The notes under the pieces: generated by a model
Seen by the model: the letters and a program-made list of their open reading frames with translations, nothing else
Database searches by the model: none
Told to the model about the DNA's origin: nothing
From: an uncultured Alphaproteobacteria bacterium
GTDB taxonomy: Bacteria > Pseudomonadota > Alphaproteobacteria > Methylaequorales > Methylaequoraceae
Length of the DNA stretch: 64,000 nucleotides
Assembly (NCBI GenBank): GCA_902550225.1
Contig: CACCYL010000005.1
Location: 1-64,000, forward strand
Direction: 5' to 3'
Shown here: positions 22,594 to 33,014 of the stretch, piece by piece
Position numbering within the stretch: position 1 is the stretch's first letter
Layout: the number at the start of each line of letters is the position of its first letter
Position numbers and translations under genes: made by a program

Positions 22594-23096
22594 ATAAAGT
22601 TTTCGGCATTGTTGGGTGGAGCGGCAGTGGAAAAACGGATTTAACAACAAGAATTATATCCTATTATTCACAAAAAAAAATAATTGTTTCATCAATAAAA
22701 CATACTCATCACGACTTTGAAATAGATAAAGAGGGAAAAGATAGTCAAAAACACGTTCAATCTGGTGCCAATGAAGTTATTTTATATAATGAAAAAAAAT
22801 GGGCATTGATCAGCAAACTACAACAAAAATCAACAAGTATTTATAAAATTCTTGAGAAATTTGAAAAAAAAGACCAACTAATCCTGATTGAAGGATTAAA
22901 ACATAGTAAATTTCCAAAACTTGAGGTTATAAGGTCTTCAATAAAAAAACCATATATATACAAAAATGATACAAACATAAAAGCAATTGTAACAGATCAA
23001 GAAATTTCAGATATAAAACTTTCAAAACTTCCAATATTTAAATTTTCTGAGACTGAAAATATTGGAAATTTTATATTAGAGTACTTCAAAAGATGA
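22590..23096 (+). CDS. mobB: Molybdopterin-guanine dinucleotide biosynthesis adaptor protein MobB
   Basis: VFGIVGWSGSGKTDLTTRII...IKHTHHDFEIDKEGKDSQKHVQSGA. Confidence 0.92.
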   Translation: MNKVFGIVGWSGSGKTDLTTRIISYYSQKKIIVSSIKHTHHDFEIDKEGKDSQKHVQSGANEVILYNEKKWALISKLQQKSTSIYKILEKFEKKDQLILIEGLKHSKFPKLEVIRSSIKKPYIYKNDTNIKAIVTDQEISDIKLSKLPIFKFSETENIGNFILEYFKR

Positions 23097-24325
23097 GTGA
23101 TCCACATAAAAATCTTCTTTCATTTAAAAATGCTAAGAAAGCAATGTTATGTTCTATAAATCATACAAATAAAACTGAAATTAAAAATTTAAAGGATTGT
23201 GAAGATAGAATCTTGGCTAACGATATTTTTTCGGAAATAAATGTTCCTGAATTTGACAATTCAGCGGTTGATGGCTTTGGTTTTATAAATTCAAATGAAA
23301 TTAAAAGAGAATTAGAAATCATTGGAGAATCAAGACCTGGTAAACCTTTCTTGAAAAAGATTAAGAAAAATCAAGCTATCAAGATTTATACCGGTGCTTA
23401 CATTTTGAGAGATATAACTAGAGTAAATACTGTATGCATGGAAGAAGATTGTTATTCAGATGGCAAAAAAGTAAGGATTACTAAAAAGTTTAAAACCGGA
23501 AATAACATAAGAATTAAAGGTGAAGACGTAAAAAAAAAACAAAGAATTTTTTTAACTGGAAGAAAAATTAGGTCAATGGATCTTTCACAACTATCTTCCA
23601 TAGGTGTTAAAAGAATAAAGGTATTCAAAAAAATTCGTGTTGGTATTTTTTCATCTGGAGACGAGTTATGTGAATTTCCTAAAAAAAAATCTAAATATGA
23701 GATATATGACGCAAATAAACTGGTTTTAGTTTCTCTATTTAAGAAAATAGGTTGTGAAGTAATTGATCTTGGTATAATCAAAGATAATTATTCTGAAACA
23801 AAAAAATTAATCTTAAACAAAATTAAGTCACTAGATGTAATAATTACAAGTGGAGGCATTTCAAAGAGTAAGACGGATAAGATTGGAGAGTTTTTTAAGA
23901 GTAACGCGCAAATTAAATTTTGGAGATTATCAATTAAACCTGGTAGACCGTTTGCATTCGGGAAAATAAAAAATACTCCTTTTATTGGTCTTCCAGGGAA
24001 TCCAGTTGCGGCCATTATTACTTTCTTCATGCTAGTTATTGACTATATCAAAGTGTTATCAGGTTTAAAAGAAAAACAAATAATAGAGAGAATTCTTCCA
24101 TGTGATTTTGAAATGAAAAAAAGAAAAGGGAGAACTGAATGGTTAAGGGGTATGATTATTAAAAAAAAGAATTTATATTTCTTAACTAAATTTGTTTCAA
24201 CAGGATCAGGGATTATTTCTTCAATTAGTCAAAGTAATGGAATCATAGAATTAGATGAAAAAAAAGAATATATTAAAAAAGGTACATTACTTAAATTTTA
24301 TAGATACGAGGATTTGTTGAATTGA
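23093..24325 (+). CDS. moeA: Molybdopterin molybdenumtransferase
   Basis: DIFSEINVPEFDNSAVDGFGF, GVKRIKVFKKIRVGIFSSGDEL, SGGISKSKTD, GLPGNPVAAIITF. Confidence 0.95.
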   Translation: MSDPHKNLLSFKNAKKAMLCSINHTNKTEIKNLKDCEDRILANDIFSEINVPEFDNSAVDGFGFINSNEIKRELEIIGESRPGKPFLKKIKKNQAIKIYTGAYILRDITRVNTVCMEEDCYSDGKKVRITKKFKTGNNIRIKGEDVKKKQRIFLTGRKIRSMDLSQLSSIGVKRIKVFKKIRVGIFSSGDELCEFPKKKSKYEIYDANKLVLVSLFKKIGCEVIDLGIIKDNYSETKKLILNKIKSLDVIITSGGISKSKTDKIGEFFKSNAQIKFWRLSIKPGRPFAFGKIKNTPFIGLPGNPVAAIITFFMLVIDYIKVLSGLKEKQIIERILPCDFEMKKRKGRTEWLRGMIIKKKNLYFLTKFVSTGSGIISSISQSNGIIELDEKKEYIKKGTLLKFYRYEDLLN

Positions 24326-24570
24326 AAATCTTATATTTTGCAAAGCTAAAACAATTAATTGGAAAAAGTGAAGAAACAATCTGTATTAAGCAAAAGAAAA
24401 AAATTTCTCAAGTCATTAATGAATTGAAGAAGAGGAATGATATTTACGATTTTGCGTTTAAAGAGACTAATTCTCTTCAATATGCTGTAAACTGCGAATA
24501 CGTTGATTTAAATTTTGTTATAACAGATAGTGACGAATTGGCAATCTTTCCACCGGTATCAGGTGGATAA
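24322..24570 (+). CDS. moaD: Molybdopterin synthase sulfur carrier subunit
   Basis: Ubiquitin-like fold length, AIFPPVSGG C-terminus ending in GG. Confidence 0.94.
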   Translation: MKILYFAKLKQLIGKSEETICIKQKKKISQVINELKKRNDIYDFAFKETNSLQYAVNCEYVDLNFVITDSDELAIFPPVSGG

Positions 24571-25019
24571 TGAAAATTTTATTTCAAAGAAAAAAATTTA
24601 TTGAAAGTGACTTTATAAACAAATTTTCATTAAATAATAAAAATTCTGGAGCAATATTCTCATTTATTGGAAAAGTAAGACCTAAAAATCAAAACAATAA
24701 AGTACTAAGTATAGACATCGAGCTTTATGAGAAAATGGCTCATTTTCAAATAAAAAAAATAATAAACAAATTGATGAAAAAATACTTTATTGATGATTAT
24801 TTAGTTGTTCACCGATATGGAAGAGTAAAACCGAGAGAAAATATTGTGCTCATAGTTGTAGCCTCACAACATAGAAAAGAAAGTTTCAGATTTGGAGAAG
24901 GATTAATGGATTGGCTGAAAGTTAAAGCTACTTTTTGGAAAAAAGAAAATTTCGCAAATGGCTCTGAGTGGGTAGATCAAAAAGAAACTGATAAGAAATT
25001 TATCGATTTTAGTCTCTAA
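24570..25019 (+). CDS. moaE: Molybdopterin synthase catalytic subunit
   Basis: GAIFSFIGKVRPKNQNNKVLSIDIELYEKMA, HRYGRVKPRENIVLIVVASQHRKESF, WKKE. Confidence 0.94.
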   Translation: MKILFQRKKFIESDFINKFSLNNKNSGAIFSFIGKVRPKNQNNKVLSIDIELYEKMAHFQIKKIINKLMKKYFIDDYLVVHRYGRVKPRENIVLIVVASQHRKESFRFGEGLMDWLKVKATFWKKENFANGSEWVDQKETDKKFIDFSL

Positions 25020-25881
25020 CAATCTTGTTAAACTCTTTTAAAAGTAATCTTGTAGTTTCTCCTACTTTAAATTTAAAATTGTCAATTGAAATAACAGGAG
25101 TAATTTCTACTGCTGTACCGGTCAAAAAAACTTCTTCACAATTTTTTAAGAAATCATATTTGAAATGACCTTCATTTATTTCTATTCCTAATTTATTTGC
25201 AATATCAATTACTGTCTTTCTAGTTATTCCATTAAGAAAACAATCTGGTAGTGGTGTATATAATTTATTTTTTTTAACAAAAAAAATATTTGCTCCTGTT
25301 GCCTCAGCGATGTATCCCCGATAATCAAGCATAAGGGCATCATCAAATCCATTCTTTTCAGCTTCGTGTTTACTTAATGAACAAATCATATACAAGCCCG
25401 CGGCTTTACTATTTGTTGGAGCAGAATCTGGTGAAGGTTTTACCCAATTAGATTTAGTTAGTCTAATTCCCTCTAAAATCTTTTCTGGTGAAAAGTAAGA
25501 CGGCCACGTCCATGCTGCTATAGCTATATTTGTAGTTGCGTCCATAGCTGATATTGCCATTTGCTCACTTCCACGCCATGCAACTGGTCTTATGTATCCG
25601 TTGTCCACATCTTGTTTAATAGTTAATTGTCGAATAATTTCATTAATTTTTTCTTTTTCGAAAGGAATATCAAGGTCTAGAATTTTCGCAGATTCAAAAA
25701 GCCTTTCTGTGTGCTCTTCTAACTTAAAGATTTTTCCATCATAAATTCTTATTCCTTCAAAAACGCAACTACCGTAGTGTAATCCATGGTTTAAAACATG
25801 CGTTTTACAATCTTTCCATTCTTTGTAAACACCGTTTATCCATATATAACCTGTTCTTTTATCAAAAGGGATCATTTGCAT
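25009..25881 (-). CDS. ilvE: Branched-chain amino acid aminotransferase
   Basis: LNHGLHYGSCVFEGIRIYDG, SNWVKPSPDSAPTNSKAAGLYMICSLSKHEAEKNGFDDALMLDYRGYIAEATGANIFF. Confidence 0.95.
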   Translation of the reverse strand: MQMIPFDKRTGYIWINGVYKEWKDCKTHVLNHGLHYGSCVFEGIRIYDGKIFKLEEHTERLFESAKILDLDIPFEKEKINEIIRQLTIKQDVDNGYIRPVAWRGSEQMAISAMDATTNIAIAAWTWPSYFSPEKILEGIRLTKSNWVKPSPDSAPTNSKAAGLYMICSLSKHEAEKNGFDDALMLDYRGYIAEATGANIFFVKKNKLYTPLPDCFLNGITRKTVIDIANKLGIEINEGHFKYDFLKNCEEVFLTGTAVEITPVISIDNFKFKVGETTRLLLKEFNKIVRD

Positions 25882-25955
25882 AATTCTATTATTAAAGTTA
25901 AAATTTATTAATATAACATTGAAATTAAAATTATAAATAGCTTGATATTTATTAT

Positions 25956-26642
25956 ATGAAGAATTTACCCCATTTATTGTGCATTGATGACGATAATAAA
26001 ATAAGAGAATTGCTAGAAATATATCTATCGAATAATAATTTCAGAGTTAGTGTAGCTAAAGATTCGTTTGAAGCTGAAAAATTAACTAATTTTTTTCTAT
26101 TTGACCTCGTAATACTTGATATAATGATGCCTAACAAAGATGGAATACAATTTCTCAATCATTTCAGAACATCAGATTTCAATACACCAGTATTAATGTT
26201 AACAGCAGATAACCAAATTGAGAAGAAAAAAGCATCTTATTCTAACGGATGTGATGATTACTTAGTCAAACCATTTGAACCTTCAGAATTACTTTTGAGA
26301 ATAAAAAAACTATTGAATCCAAGGTTTAATAAGAACATTTCGTCTAAACGGGTTTATTTTGGTGATTTTGAATTTGATTTAAAGTTAAAAGTTCTTTCTA
26401 AAAATAATATTAGTATAAGCCTTACTTCGACAGAAACTCTTATTATTGAATATTTAACTCAAAATTTGAATAAAGAAATATCACGAGAAGAAATATCTAA
26501 TTTGTTGGAGGATGGTATTAACCTAAGATCTGTTGATGTAACCATTACTAGATTGAGAAAAAAACTAATATCAGATCATGATCATTCTTTTCTTAGAACT
26601 ATAAGAGGTAAAGGTTACATGCTTGTAAGTGAATATGATTAA
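25956..26642 (+). CDS. OmpR-family response regulator
   Basis: LCIDDDNKIRELLEIYL, LDIMMPNKDGIQFL, KPFEPSELLLRIKKLL, C-terminal winged helix RSVDVTITRLRKKL...RTIRGKGYML. Confidence 0.93.
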   Translation: MKNLPHLLCIDDDNKIRELLEIYLSNNNFRVSVAKDSFEAEKLTNFFLFDLVILDIMMPNKDGIQFLNHFRTSDFNTPVLMLTADNQIEKKKASYSNGCDDYLVKPFEPSELLLRIKKLLNPRFNKNISSKRVYFGDFEFDLKLKVLSKNNISISLTSTETLIIEYLTQNLNKEISREEISNLLEDGINLRSVDVTITRLRKKLISDHDHSFLRTIRGKGYMLVSEYD

Positions 26643-27921
26643 GAAAGTTGTAAAAGATTTACTTCCAAGGAGACTGCTACCAAGATTACTGTTAATATTT
26701 TTAGTACCACTAATAATAATACAATGCTCTGTAATTTTCTTTTTTTATGACAGACATTGGGAAAAAATTATCAACAGATTCTCAAATATCGCAGGAAATA
26801 ATATAAATCTTATAAAAGATCTATACATGAAAAATTCATTAGAGGAAACTAAAAATATTGCACAAAAACTTAATATCAAAATATCTTTAAGCAAAAGCAT
26901 AAATAACGACTTTGATGTAAAATCAAGGTTGGAAAATAAGATTTTTCAAACAATTAAAAATAGGGTTGACGAAAATATAGAAATAGACTTTCAAAAAAAT
27001 TTTGTTTCCTTTTTTTTACCGGTAAAAAATGATTACTTAAAAATTGATTTTCCAAAAAAATACTTACTCAGTGAGACACCAACCATTTATATTCTCTGGA
27101 TTATATTTACCTCATTAGTCTTATCACTTATTGCATTTTTATTTTTAAGAATACAAATCAGAGCGATATTTAGACTAGCGCAATCAGCTGAAAATTTTGG
27201 AAGAGGAAATAAAATAAAAAATTTTAAACCTGAAGGTGCACTGGAAATCAGGGCTGCAGGAAATGCTTTTTTAAAGATGCAGAGAAGAATAAATAATTAT
27301 ATAGAGCAAAAAACTAGTTTTCTTGCGGGAATTTCTCATGATTTAGGAACGATAATTACTAGAATTAAACTGAGGTTAGAATTACTTGATAATAACAAGG
27401 GTACTGTTCAAATTAAAAAGGATGTTGAAACAATGCAATTGTTTCTCAAGGAGTATCTTGAGTATTCTAAGAAAAATAATAGTAGTAAGTTTGAAACAGT
27501 AAGTATTCTCCAATTAATTAATGAAGTTGTTCAATCTTCAAAATCAAAAAACAAAGAAATCAAAATAAGATGTTCTAAAAATTTAAAAATCTACACCGAT
27601 AAAAATAGCCTATTTAGAATTATTTTTAATTTATTTGAAAATGCTTTAAGATATGGATCTAAAATAAATATTAGTGTACACAAGAACATGCAGAATATTG
27701 TTATTAATATTGAGGATAACGGACCAGGAATTGACGAAAAATTAATGAAACAAATCTTCAAACCATTCTATAAAATAGACAATTCTAGAAATATTAATAA
27801 AAGCGGATCAGGCTTAGGGCTTAGTATTGCAAAAGATTTAGCAAAAAAAATAAATGCAAAAATTAATTGTAGTAATGCCAAAAATTTAAATGGTTGCTTG
27901 TTTTCAATAACTCTTAAGTAA
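26629..27921 (+). CDS. Sensor histidine kinase, EnvZ-like
   Basis: Two TM segments, HAMP-like segment, GISHDLGTIITRIKLRLELL H-box, NLFENALRYG N-box, GSGLGLSIAKDLA. Confidence 0.92.
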   Translation: MNMIKKVVKDLLPRRLLPRLLLIFLVPLIIIQCSVIFFFYDRHWEKIINRFSNIAGNNINLIKDLYMKNSLEETKNIAQKLNIKISLSKSINNDFDVKSRLENKIFQTIKNRVDENIEIDFQKNFVSFFLPVKNDYLKIDFPKKYLLSETPTIYILWIIFTSLVLSLIAFLFLRIQIRAIFRLAQSAENFGRGNKIKNFKPEGALEIRAAGNAFLKMQRRINNYIEQKTSFLAGISHDLGTIITRIKLRLELLDNNKGTVQIKKDVETMQLFLKEYLEYSKKNNSSKFETVSILQLINEVVQSSKSKNKEIKIRCSKNLKIYTDKNSLFRIIFNLFENALRYGSKINISVHKNMQNIVINIEDNGPGIDEKLMKQIFKPFYKIDNSRNINKSGSGLGLSIAKDLAKKINAKINCSNAKNLNGCLFSITLK

Positions 27922-27932
27922 AAAGAATAATG

Positions 27933-28739
27933 TTATATTAATTTTTTTGAAATTCTTTTGGACTTGTTCTCTGCGGATAAAATTGCTTTCTCAAATAACA
28001 AAAATAGATTATTTCTTTTTGATAAAACTTTTAAACCTTCTTCTGTCGTTCCTCCTTTACTTGCAACTTTTTGTATTGAGTCACTAAACCTAAAATTTTC
28101 TTTATTTATGTTGTCTAGAACTCCTTTAAGTAAAAGCTTTATAGCAGATAGTGATTGCCTTTCAGTAAATCCGTTTTTTTTAATGATTTTGTTAAAACAA
28201 TTTAAAATATAAAAAAAATATGCTGGTCCACCTCCAAACATAGCTGTAAAGAAATCTATTTTTTCTTCTTTTTTCATCCAAATAATATCGCCAAATTCAT
28301 CAAAATCCCTTACTATTTTATTTTTTACATTTGTATTTAAGTTTTTAGCATATACCGCAATCGAACTATTATTTGAAGAGATGAAAATATTGGGCATTAT
28401 TCTTAATATCAAATTTTTAGATACTATCCATTTTGAAATAGTTTTAATTTCAAGACCGGCAATGAAAGAGAGAATCACATGTTTTTTATTAAAATAATTC
28501 TTCATTTCGCTAAAGACTTTTTTTGAATCGTTTGGTTTGACACAAATCATTATATAATTAACTTTAATCCAATTAACTTTTTTTGGATCACTAAAACATT
28601 CAACATTGGAAAAATTTTTCTTAATATCATTACAAACTTTAATATTTTTTTCTAATACTAAAATCTTCTTTTTTTTCTTACTAAACCCTTCTAAGATAAT
28701 TTTCCCTAAATTTCCACAGCCAATTAAAAGTGATGTCAT
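27933..28739 (-). CDS. proC: Pyrroline-5-carboxylate reductase
   Basis: LIGCGNLGKIILEGF, IMPNIFISSNNSSIAVY, GGGPAYFFYILN, VASKGGTTEEGLKVL. Confidence 0.93.
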   Translation of the reverse strand: MTSLLIGCGNLGKIILEGFSKKKKKILVLEKNIKVCNDIKKNFSNVECFSDPKKVNWIKVNYIMICVKPNDSKKVFSEMKNYFNKKHVILSFIAGLEIKTISKWIVSKNLILRIMPNIFISSNNSSIAVYAKNLNTNVKNKIVRDFDEFGDIIWMKKEEKIDFFTAMFGGGPAYFFYILNCFNKIIKKNGFTERQSLSAIKLLLKGVLDNINKENFRFSDSIQKVASKGGTTEEGLKVLSKRNNLFLLFEKAILSAENKSKRISKKLI

Positions 28740-29239
28740 GCCTCTCCAATTGTGTCTAATAATGCTATATCTAATGCATGAATAGGATCTTGTTTTTTAT
28801 AAAAGAAAACGAAAAAAACTGGAAAAAATCTATCGCATTCAGAGATTACAATATTTATGAAATTTTTTATTTGTTCTACTGAAATGAAGTCTTGACCTTT
28901 AATTGAAACTTTATAACTAAAGAAGACAGTATTAAGTTCTGTACAATAATTAAAAAAACCTACAGTTGCTTTCTTATTAACACCGGAAATTAATGAATAA
29001 ATTGATTTATTAATTCTATTTTTTTTTGACATTTCAAAATAAGTGATAATTTCAATTATTTTTCTTTCACTGTCCCATCTAAATGAAATATCGTAATTTC
29101 TCCACACACCTTTGGAAAAAATAATAATTTCATCTCGAGAGTTTCTTACTTTCTCAATTTCATAATTTAAAACGTATTCTTCAATGAAATCAATGGGGTT
29201 GCTCTTACTTAATATTTTTTTTTGATTGTCAAAACTCAC
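28736..29239 (-). CDS. YbjN domain-containing protein
   Basis: 167 aa; SKGVWRNYDISFRWDSERKIIEIITYFEM and position upstream of proC, as common in Alphaproteobacteria. Confidence 0.75.
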   Translation of the reverse strand: MSFDNQKKILSKSNPIDFIEEYVLNYEIEKVRNSRDEIIIFSKGVWRNYDISFRWDSERKIIEIITYFEMSKKNRINKSIYSLISGVNKKATVGFFNYCTELNTVFFSYKVSIKGQDFISVEQIKNFINIVISECDRFFPVFFVFFYKKQDPIHALDIALLDTIGEA

Positions 29240-29320
29240 GACTTAATAATAGAATATATTCATGTATTAAACAACTACAATTAGTATCATAATTTAAATT
29301 TTGCACAATATATTGATTAT

Positions 29321-29512
29321 ATGATAAAAGATACAATAATTTTAATTTTAATAATTTTATATATTATAAGTTTCTTCACATGGATTATTTTTTTTTATAA
29401 TTCACTTAAAAAGAACCAACATTTAAAAAAAAAAATCTATTTATTTAATATTTCGAGTTTTATTATTTTTACATATTTAATTAGTTTTTTAATATTGGAG
29501 GTCTTAAATTAA
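29321..29512 (+). CDS. Small two-TM hypothetical protein (63 aa)
   Basis: Two hydrophobic helices; stop overlaps ATG of the downstream epimerase, suggesting translational coupling. Confidence 0.5.
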   Translation: MIKDTIILILIILYIISFFTWIIFFYNSLKKNQHLKKKIYLFNISSFIIFTYLISFLILEVLN

Positions 29513-30474
29513 TGTTTTTAATTACAGGAGGTGCCGGATTCATTGGGTCTAATATTATTAATTATCTTGTTGATAGAGGTGAAGAAGTAGTTTCAGTGGA
29601 TTGGCATAATAATATTAATAATAAATACTTTCAGAACTTTAGTTTTAAAGTTATAGATCCGTTAAGTTTACGTGCTTTTTTAAAAACAAATAAAAAAAAA
29701 ATTTCAGTAATTATTCATCTTGGAGCTGTAACTTCAACAACAGAAAGAGATTTGAATCTAATAATTAATAATAATATTAGACTATCCCTTATGCTCTATG
29801 AATGGTGTTCAAAGCACGAAAAAAGACTTATCTATGCATCATCTGCTGCTACATACGGAGGTGGAGAAAACGGTTTTAATGACATTTCGGACGATGAATA
29901 TTTGTCTCAACTTACACCTTTAAATTTATATGGGTGGTCGAAACATGTAATTGATAGATTTATTTGGAATGAGTCCAAACAAAAAAATAAACCCTCTCAA
30001 TGCGTAGGTCTTAAGTTTTTCAATGTTTACGGTCCAAATGAATTTCATAAAAAAGATATGAGAAGTATTATTCTAAAAATTTTTGAAAAGATTCGAAATG
30101 ACAAAATAGTAAAACTTTTCAAATCTCACAATCCAGAATTCAAAGACGGTGAACAGGTAAGAGACTTTATTTATGTAAAAGATGTAGTTAATGTTGTGAA
30201 TTGGTTTTTAAATAAACCAAAAATTAATGGTTTATTTAATGTTGGGAGTTCAATACCGCAAAGTTTTAATTATCTTGCAAAATGCGTATACAGAAATTGT
30301 AATATAAGTAAAAAAATTGAATACATTGATACACCAAAAAAAATCAGAAAACAGTATCAATATTTTACCAAAGCATCTTTGAATAAACTTAGAAAAGTTG
30401 GTTATAATAAAAAATTTTTTAATCTAAAAGATGGTATCAATGATTATATACAAAATTATTTAATAAAATTCTAA
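29512..30474 (+). CDS. hldD: ADP-L-glycero-D-manno-heptose-6-epimerase
   Basis: MFLITGGAGFIGSNIINYL, HLGAVTSTTERD, YASSAATYGGGENGF, LNLYGWSKHVIDRF. Confidence 0.93.
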   Translation: MFLITGGAGFIGSNIINYLVDRGEEVVSVDWHNNINNKYFQNFSFKVIDPLSLRAFLKTNKKKISVIIHLGAVTSTTERDLNLIINNNIRLSLMLYEWCSKHEKRLIYASSAATYGGGENGFNDISDDEYLSQLTPLNLYGWSKHVIDRFIWNESKQKNKPSQCVGLKFFNVYGPNEFHKKDMRSIILKIFEKIRNDKIVKLFKSHNPEFKDGEQVRDFIYVKDVVNVVNWFLNKPKINGLFNVGSSIPQSFNYLAKCVYRNCNISKKIEYIDTPKKIRKQYQYFTKASLNKLRKVGYNKKFFNLKDGINDYIQNYLIKF

Positions 30475-30475
30475 C

Positions 30476-31249
30476 ATGTATATCCACGAATTAAACCCGG
30501 TAGCATTTTCGTTATTTAACTTTAAGATTTATTGGTATTCTTTATCATATTTATTTGGATTTATTTTTAGCTACTTCTATGTCAAATTCATTTTAAATAA
30601 AGATTTTGTAAATATAAGTTTTAAAATGTTTGAAGATTTTCTTGGTTGGGCTGTCATCGGAGTGGTTATTGGTGGAAGAGTGGGTTATGTTATTTTCTAT
30701 AATTTAAATTTCTATTTAGATAACCCCATTGAAATTTTAAAAATTTGGCAAGGTGGAATGTCTTTTCATGGAGGTTTGATTGGAATAATTTTATCAATTT
30801 TCTTTTTTTCAAAACTAAAAAAAATTAACTTTTTAAATCTTTTAAATTTAGTTTCCTCATGTGCACCAATTGGACTCTTCTTGGGTAGGCTAGCAAATTT
30901 TGTAAACAAAGAACTTATAGGACGACCAACAAATTCTGATTGGGGTGTATTATTTTTCGAAAATGATGTACTTAGACATCCAAGTCAAATTTATGAAGCC
31001 ATTTTTGAAGGCTTTATAATTTTTATTGTAATTTTTTATATTATTAAAAAGAAATATTACACATACATTAATGTTTCTTCACTATTTCTTATCATGTACG
31101 GTTTTTTTCGATTTACGATTGAATTTTATAGAGAACCTGACAGTCATCTAGGATTTGTTTTTATGAATATTTCAATGGGACAATTACTTTGTTTGCCAAT
31201 GGTTCTTTTAGGATTAATCTTTGTTAAAAAAAAAAATGTTGGATATTAG
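30476..31249 (+). CDS. lgt: Prolipoprotein diacylglyceryl transferase
   Basis: GVVIGGRVGYVIFYNL, WQGGMSFHGGLIG, GRLANFVNKELIGRPT, RHPSQIYEA. Confidence 0.96.
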   Translation: MYIHELNPVAFSLFNFKIYWYSLSYLFGFIFSYFYVKFILNKDFVNISFKMFEDFLGWAVIGVVIGGRVGYVIFYNLNFYLDNPIEILKIWQGGMSFHGGLIGIILSIFFFSKLKKINFLNLLNLVSSCAPIGLFLGRLANFVNKELIGRPTNSDWGVLFFENDVLRHPSQIYEAIFEGFIIFIVIFYIIKKKYYTYINVSSLFLIMYGFFRFTIEFYREPDSHLGFVFMNISMGQLLCLPMVLLGLIFVKKKNVGY

Positions 31250-32264
31250 AGATTTCTTAAAAATTAATCATATTTCTTTGAGTAGGTTTATTAATTATTG
31301 TTTGTACAAAAAAGATCAGGGATTTTATCAAAAAAATTCAATTGGAACACACTTCATAACCTCACCTGAAGTAAGTCAATTATTTGGTGAATGTATAGCA
31401 ATTTTTTTTTTGCTTATTTTGAAAAAATATAAAGTATTTTCATTTTGTGAGTTGGGGCCAGGAAATGGAACGCTAATGAAAGATCTAATTATAACTTTGA
31501 AAAAATTTATTAAGGACTCGATGTCATTTTATTTATATGAAAAATCTATATTTTTAAAAAACCTTCAAATAGATAATTTAAGCAATTTAAATACAACATC
31601 TTGCAAGATTAGTTTTTTAAAAAAACCAAAATTTAAAAAGGAGCCCATTTTTTTTTTCTGCAATGAATTTTTTGATGCACTTCCAATAAATCAATTTGAA
31701 AAGGTAAATAATTCATGGTTTGAAAAAAGAGTTACCTATTCAAATAAGTACGAAATAGTGAATGTTAAAACCTCCGAGAAATTTAATAAAAATTATAAAA
31801 ATGGAGATATTATTGAAATATCCCCCTTGTCCAAGCTTTATCTAATTAAAATATTAAAACATATAAAGCAGTATGGTGGTGGTTTTTTAATTTTTGACTA
31901 TGGCCCATTTGCAAAAAGCAACATTAACACTTTACAAGCATTACATAATTCTAAAAAGTGCGATATCCTCGACTTTCCATTCCAATCAGACATCACTTAT
32001 CATGTAAATTTTAAAGATTTCAAAGATATTGCAAAACAATTGGGATTAATTAGTTATGGGCCTACTACTCAAAAAGATTTTCTTTTTTTTCATGGAATAA
32101 ATGAAAGAGTTTTAAATATAATTTCACAAACATCTTCAACCGAGAAGGTTGAAGGTTTAAACAGACAATTTGAAAGATTAACATCTCCAAGTGGGATGGG
32201 AGGCTTAATAAAATGTATTTATATATGTAGGGAAAAAATTGATTCTAAAGTTTTTAAATTATAA
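31236..32264 (+). CDS. SAM-dependent methyltransferase, MidA/NDUFAF7 family
   Basis: ELGPGNGTLMKDLI, CNEFFDALPINQF, FDYG, SPSGMGGLIKC; start trimmed to MLDIRDFL. Confidence 0.88.
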   Translation: MLDIRDFLKINHISLSRFINYCLYKKDQGFYQKNSIGTHFITSPEVSQLFGECIAIFFLLILKKYKVFSFCELGPGNGTLMKDLIITLKKFIKDSMSFYLYEKSIFLKNLQIDNLSNLNTTSCKISFLKKPKFKKEPIFFFCNEFFDALPINQFEKVNNSWFEKRVTYSNKYEIVNVKTSEKFNKNYKNGDIIEISPLSKLYLIKILKHIKQYGGGFLIFDYGPFAKSNINTLQALHNSKKCDILDFPFQSDITYHVNFKDFKDIAKQLGLISYGPTTQKDFLFFHGINERVLNIISQTSSTEKVEGLNRQFERLTSPSGMGGLIKCIYICREKIDSKVFKL

Positions 32265-32993
32265 ATGAATGAAATTAGATTATATAAAAATTATATTTTC
32301 TGTTTTTTTTCCAGAAATAGAGAACAAAAATTTTCATCCTTAAATTGTGCTTATAACAGGGGAGATAGTGACGCAATCGTAAAAAAGAATAGAAATTTTA
32401 CTTCTAATTATCTGAACAAAAAAAAAATAATACTAACAAATCAAGTTCACTCAAATATAGTCTCATATGTTGATAAAAATTTTTCTAAAGAAATATCTTC
32501 TGATGCATTGATCACAAATAGAAAGGATGTACTTCTTGGAATATTAACTGCTGATTGCGCTCCAATAATTGTTTTAGGAAAAAAATATTTTGGTATTATA
32601 CATGCTGGCTGGAAAGGTTTAATAAATGGAATTATGGAAAATGCAATTATGAAATTTAATTCATTGGGAGAAACAGAAAATCATTTAAACGTCTTTGTCG
32701 GTCCTCACTTGTCAATGGATTCATTTGAAGTTAAAAAGGATTTTGTTGATAATATTAAAAAAAAAATAAAAAATTATGACAATTTTATAGAGAGTAAAAG
32801 ACAAAAAAAATTTTTTAATTTTTCTGGTTTAATAGAATCCAAATTAATTGATCTAAAAATAACTAATTATGATATATCAAAAGAGAACACTTACACTAAT
32901 CCTGAAAAATTCTTCAGTCATAGATATTGTTATGTTAATAAAATAAAAAATTGTGGTAGGCAAATTAGTTTAGTTGGTATAAATAATAACTAA
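32265..32993 (+). CDS. pgeF: Peptidoglycan editing factor PgeF (laccase-domain / YfiH family)
   Basis: LTADCAPIIVLG, IHAGWKGLINGI, NPEKFFSHRYC, GRQISLVGI. Confidence 0.92.
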   Translation: MNEIRLYKNYIFCFFSRNREQKFSSLNCAYNRGDSDAIVKKNRNFTSNYLNKKKIILTNQVHSNIVSYVDKNFSKEISSDALITNRKDVLLGILTADCAPIIVLGKKYFGIIHAGWKGLINGIMENAIMKFNSLGETENHLNVFVGPHLSMDSFEVKKDFVDNIKKKIKNYDNFIESKRQKKFFNFSGLIESKLIDLKITNYDISKENTYTNPEKFFSHRYCYVNKIKNCGRQISLVGINNN

Positions 32994-33014
32994 ACATTTT
33001 TTAAAGAGAGTACT

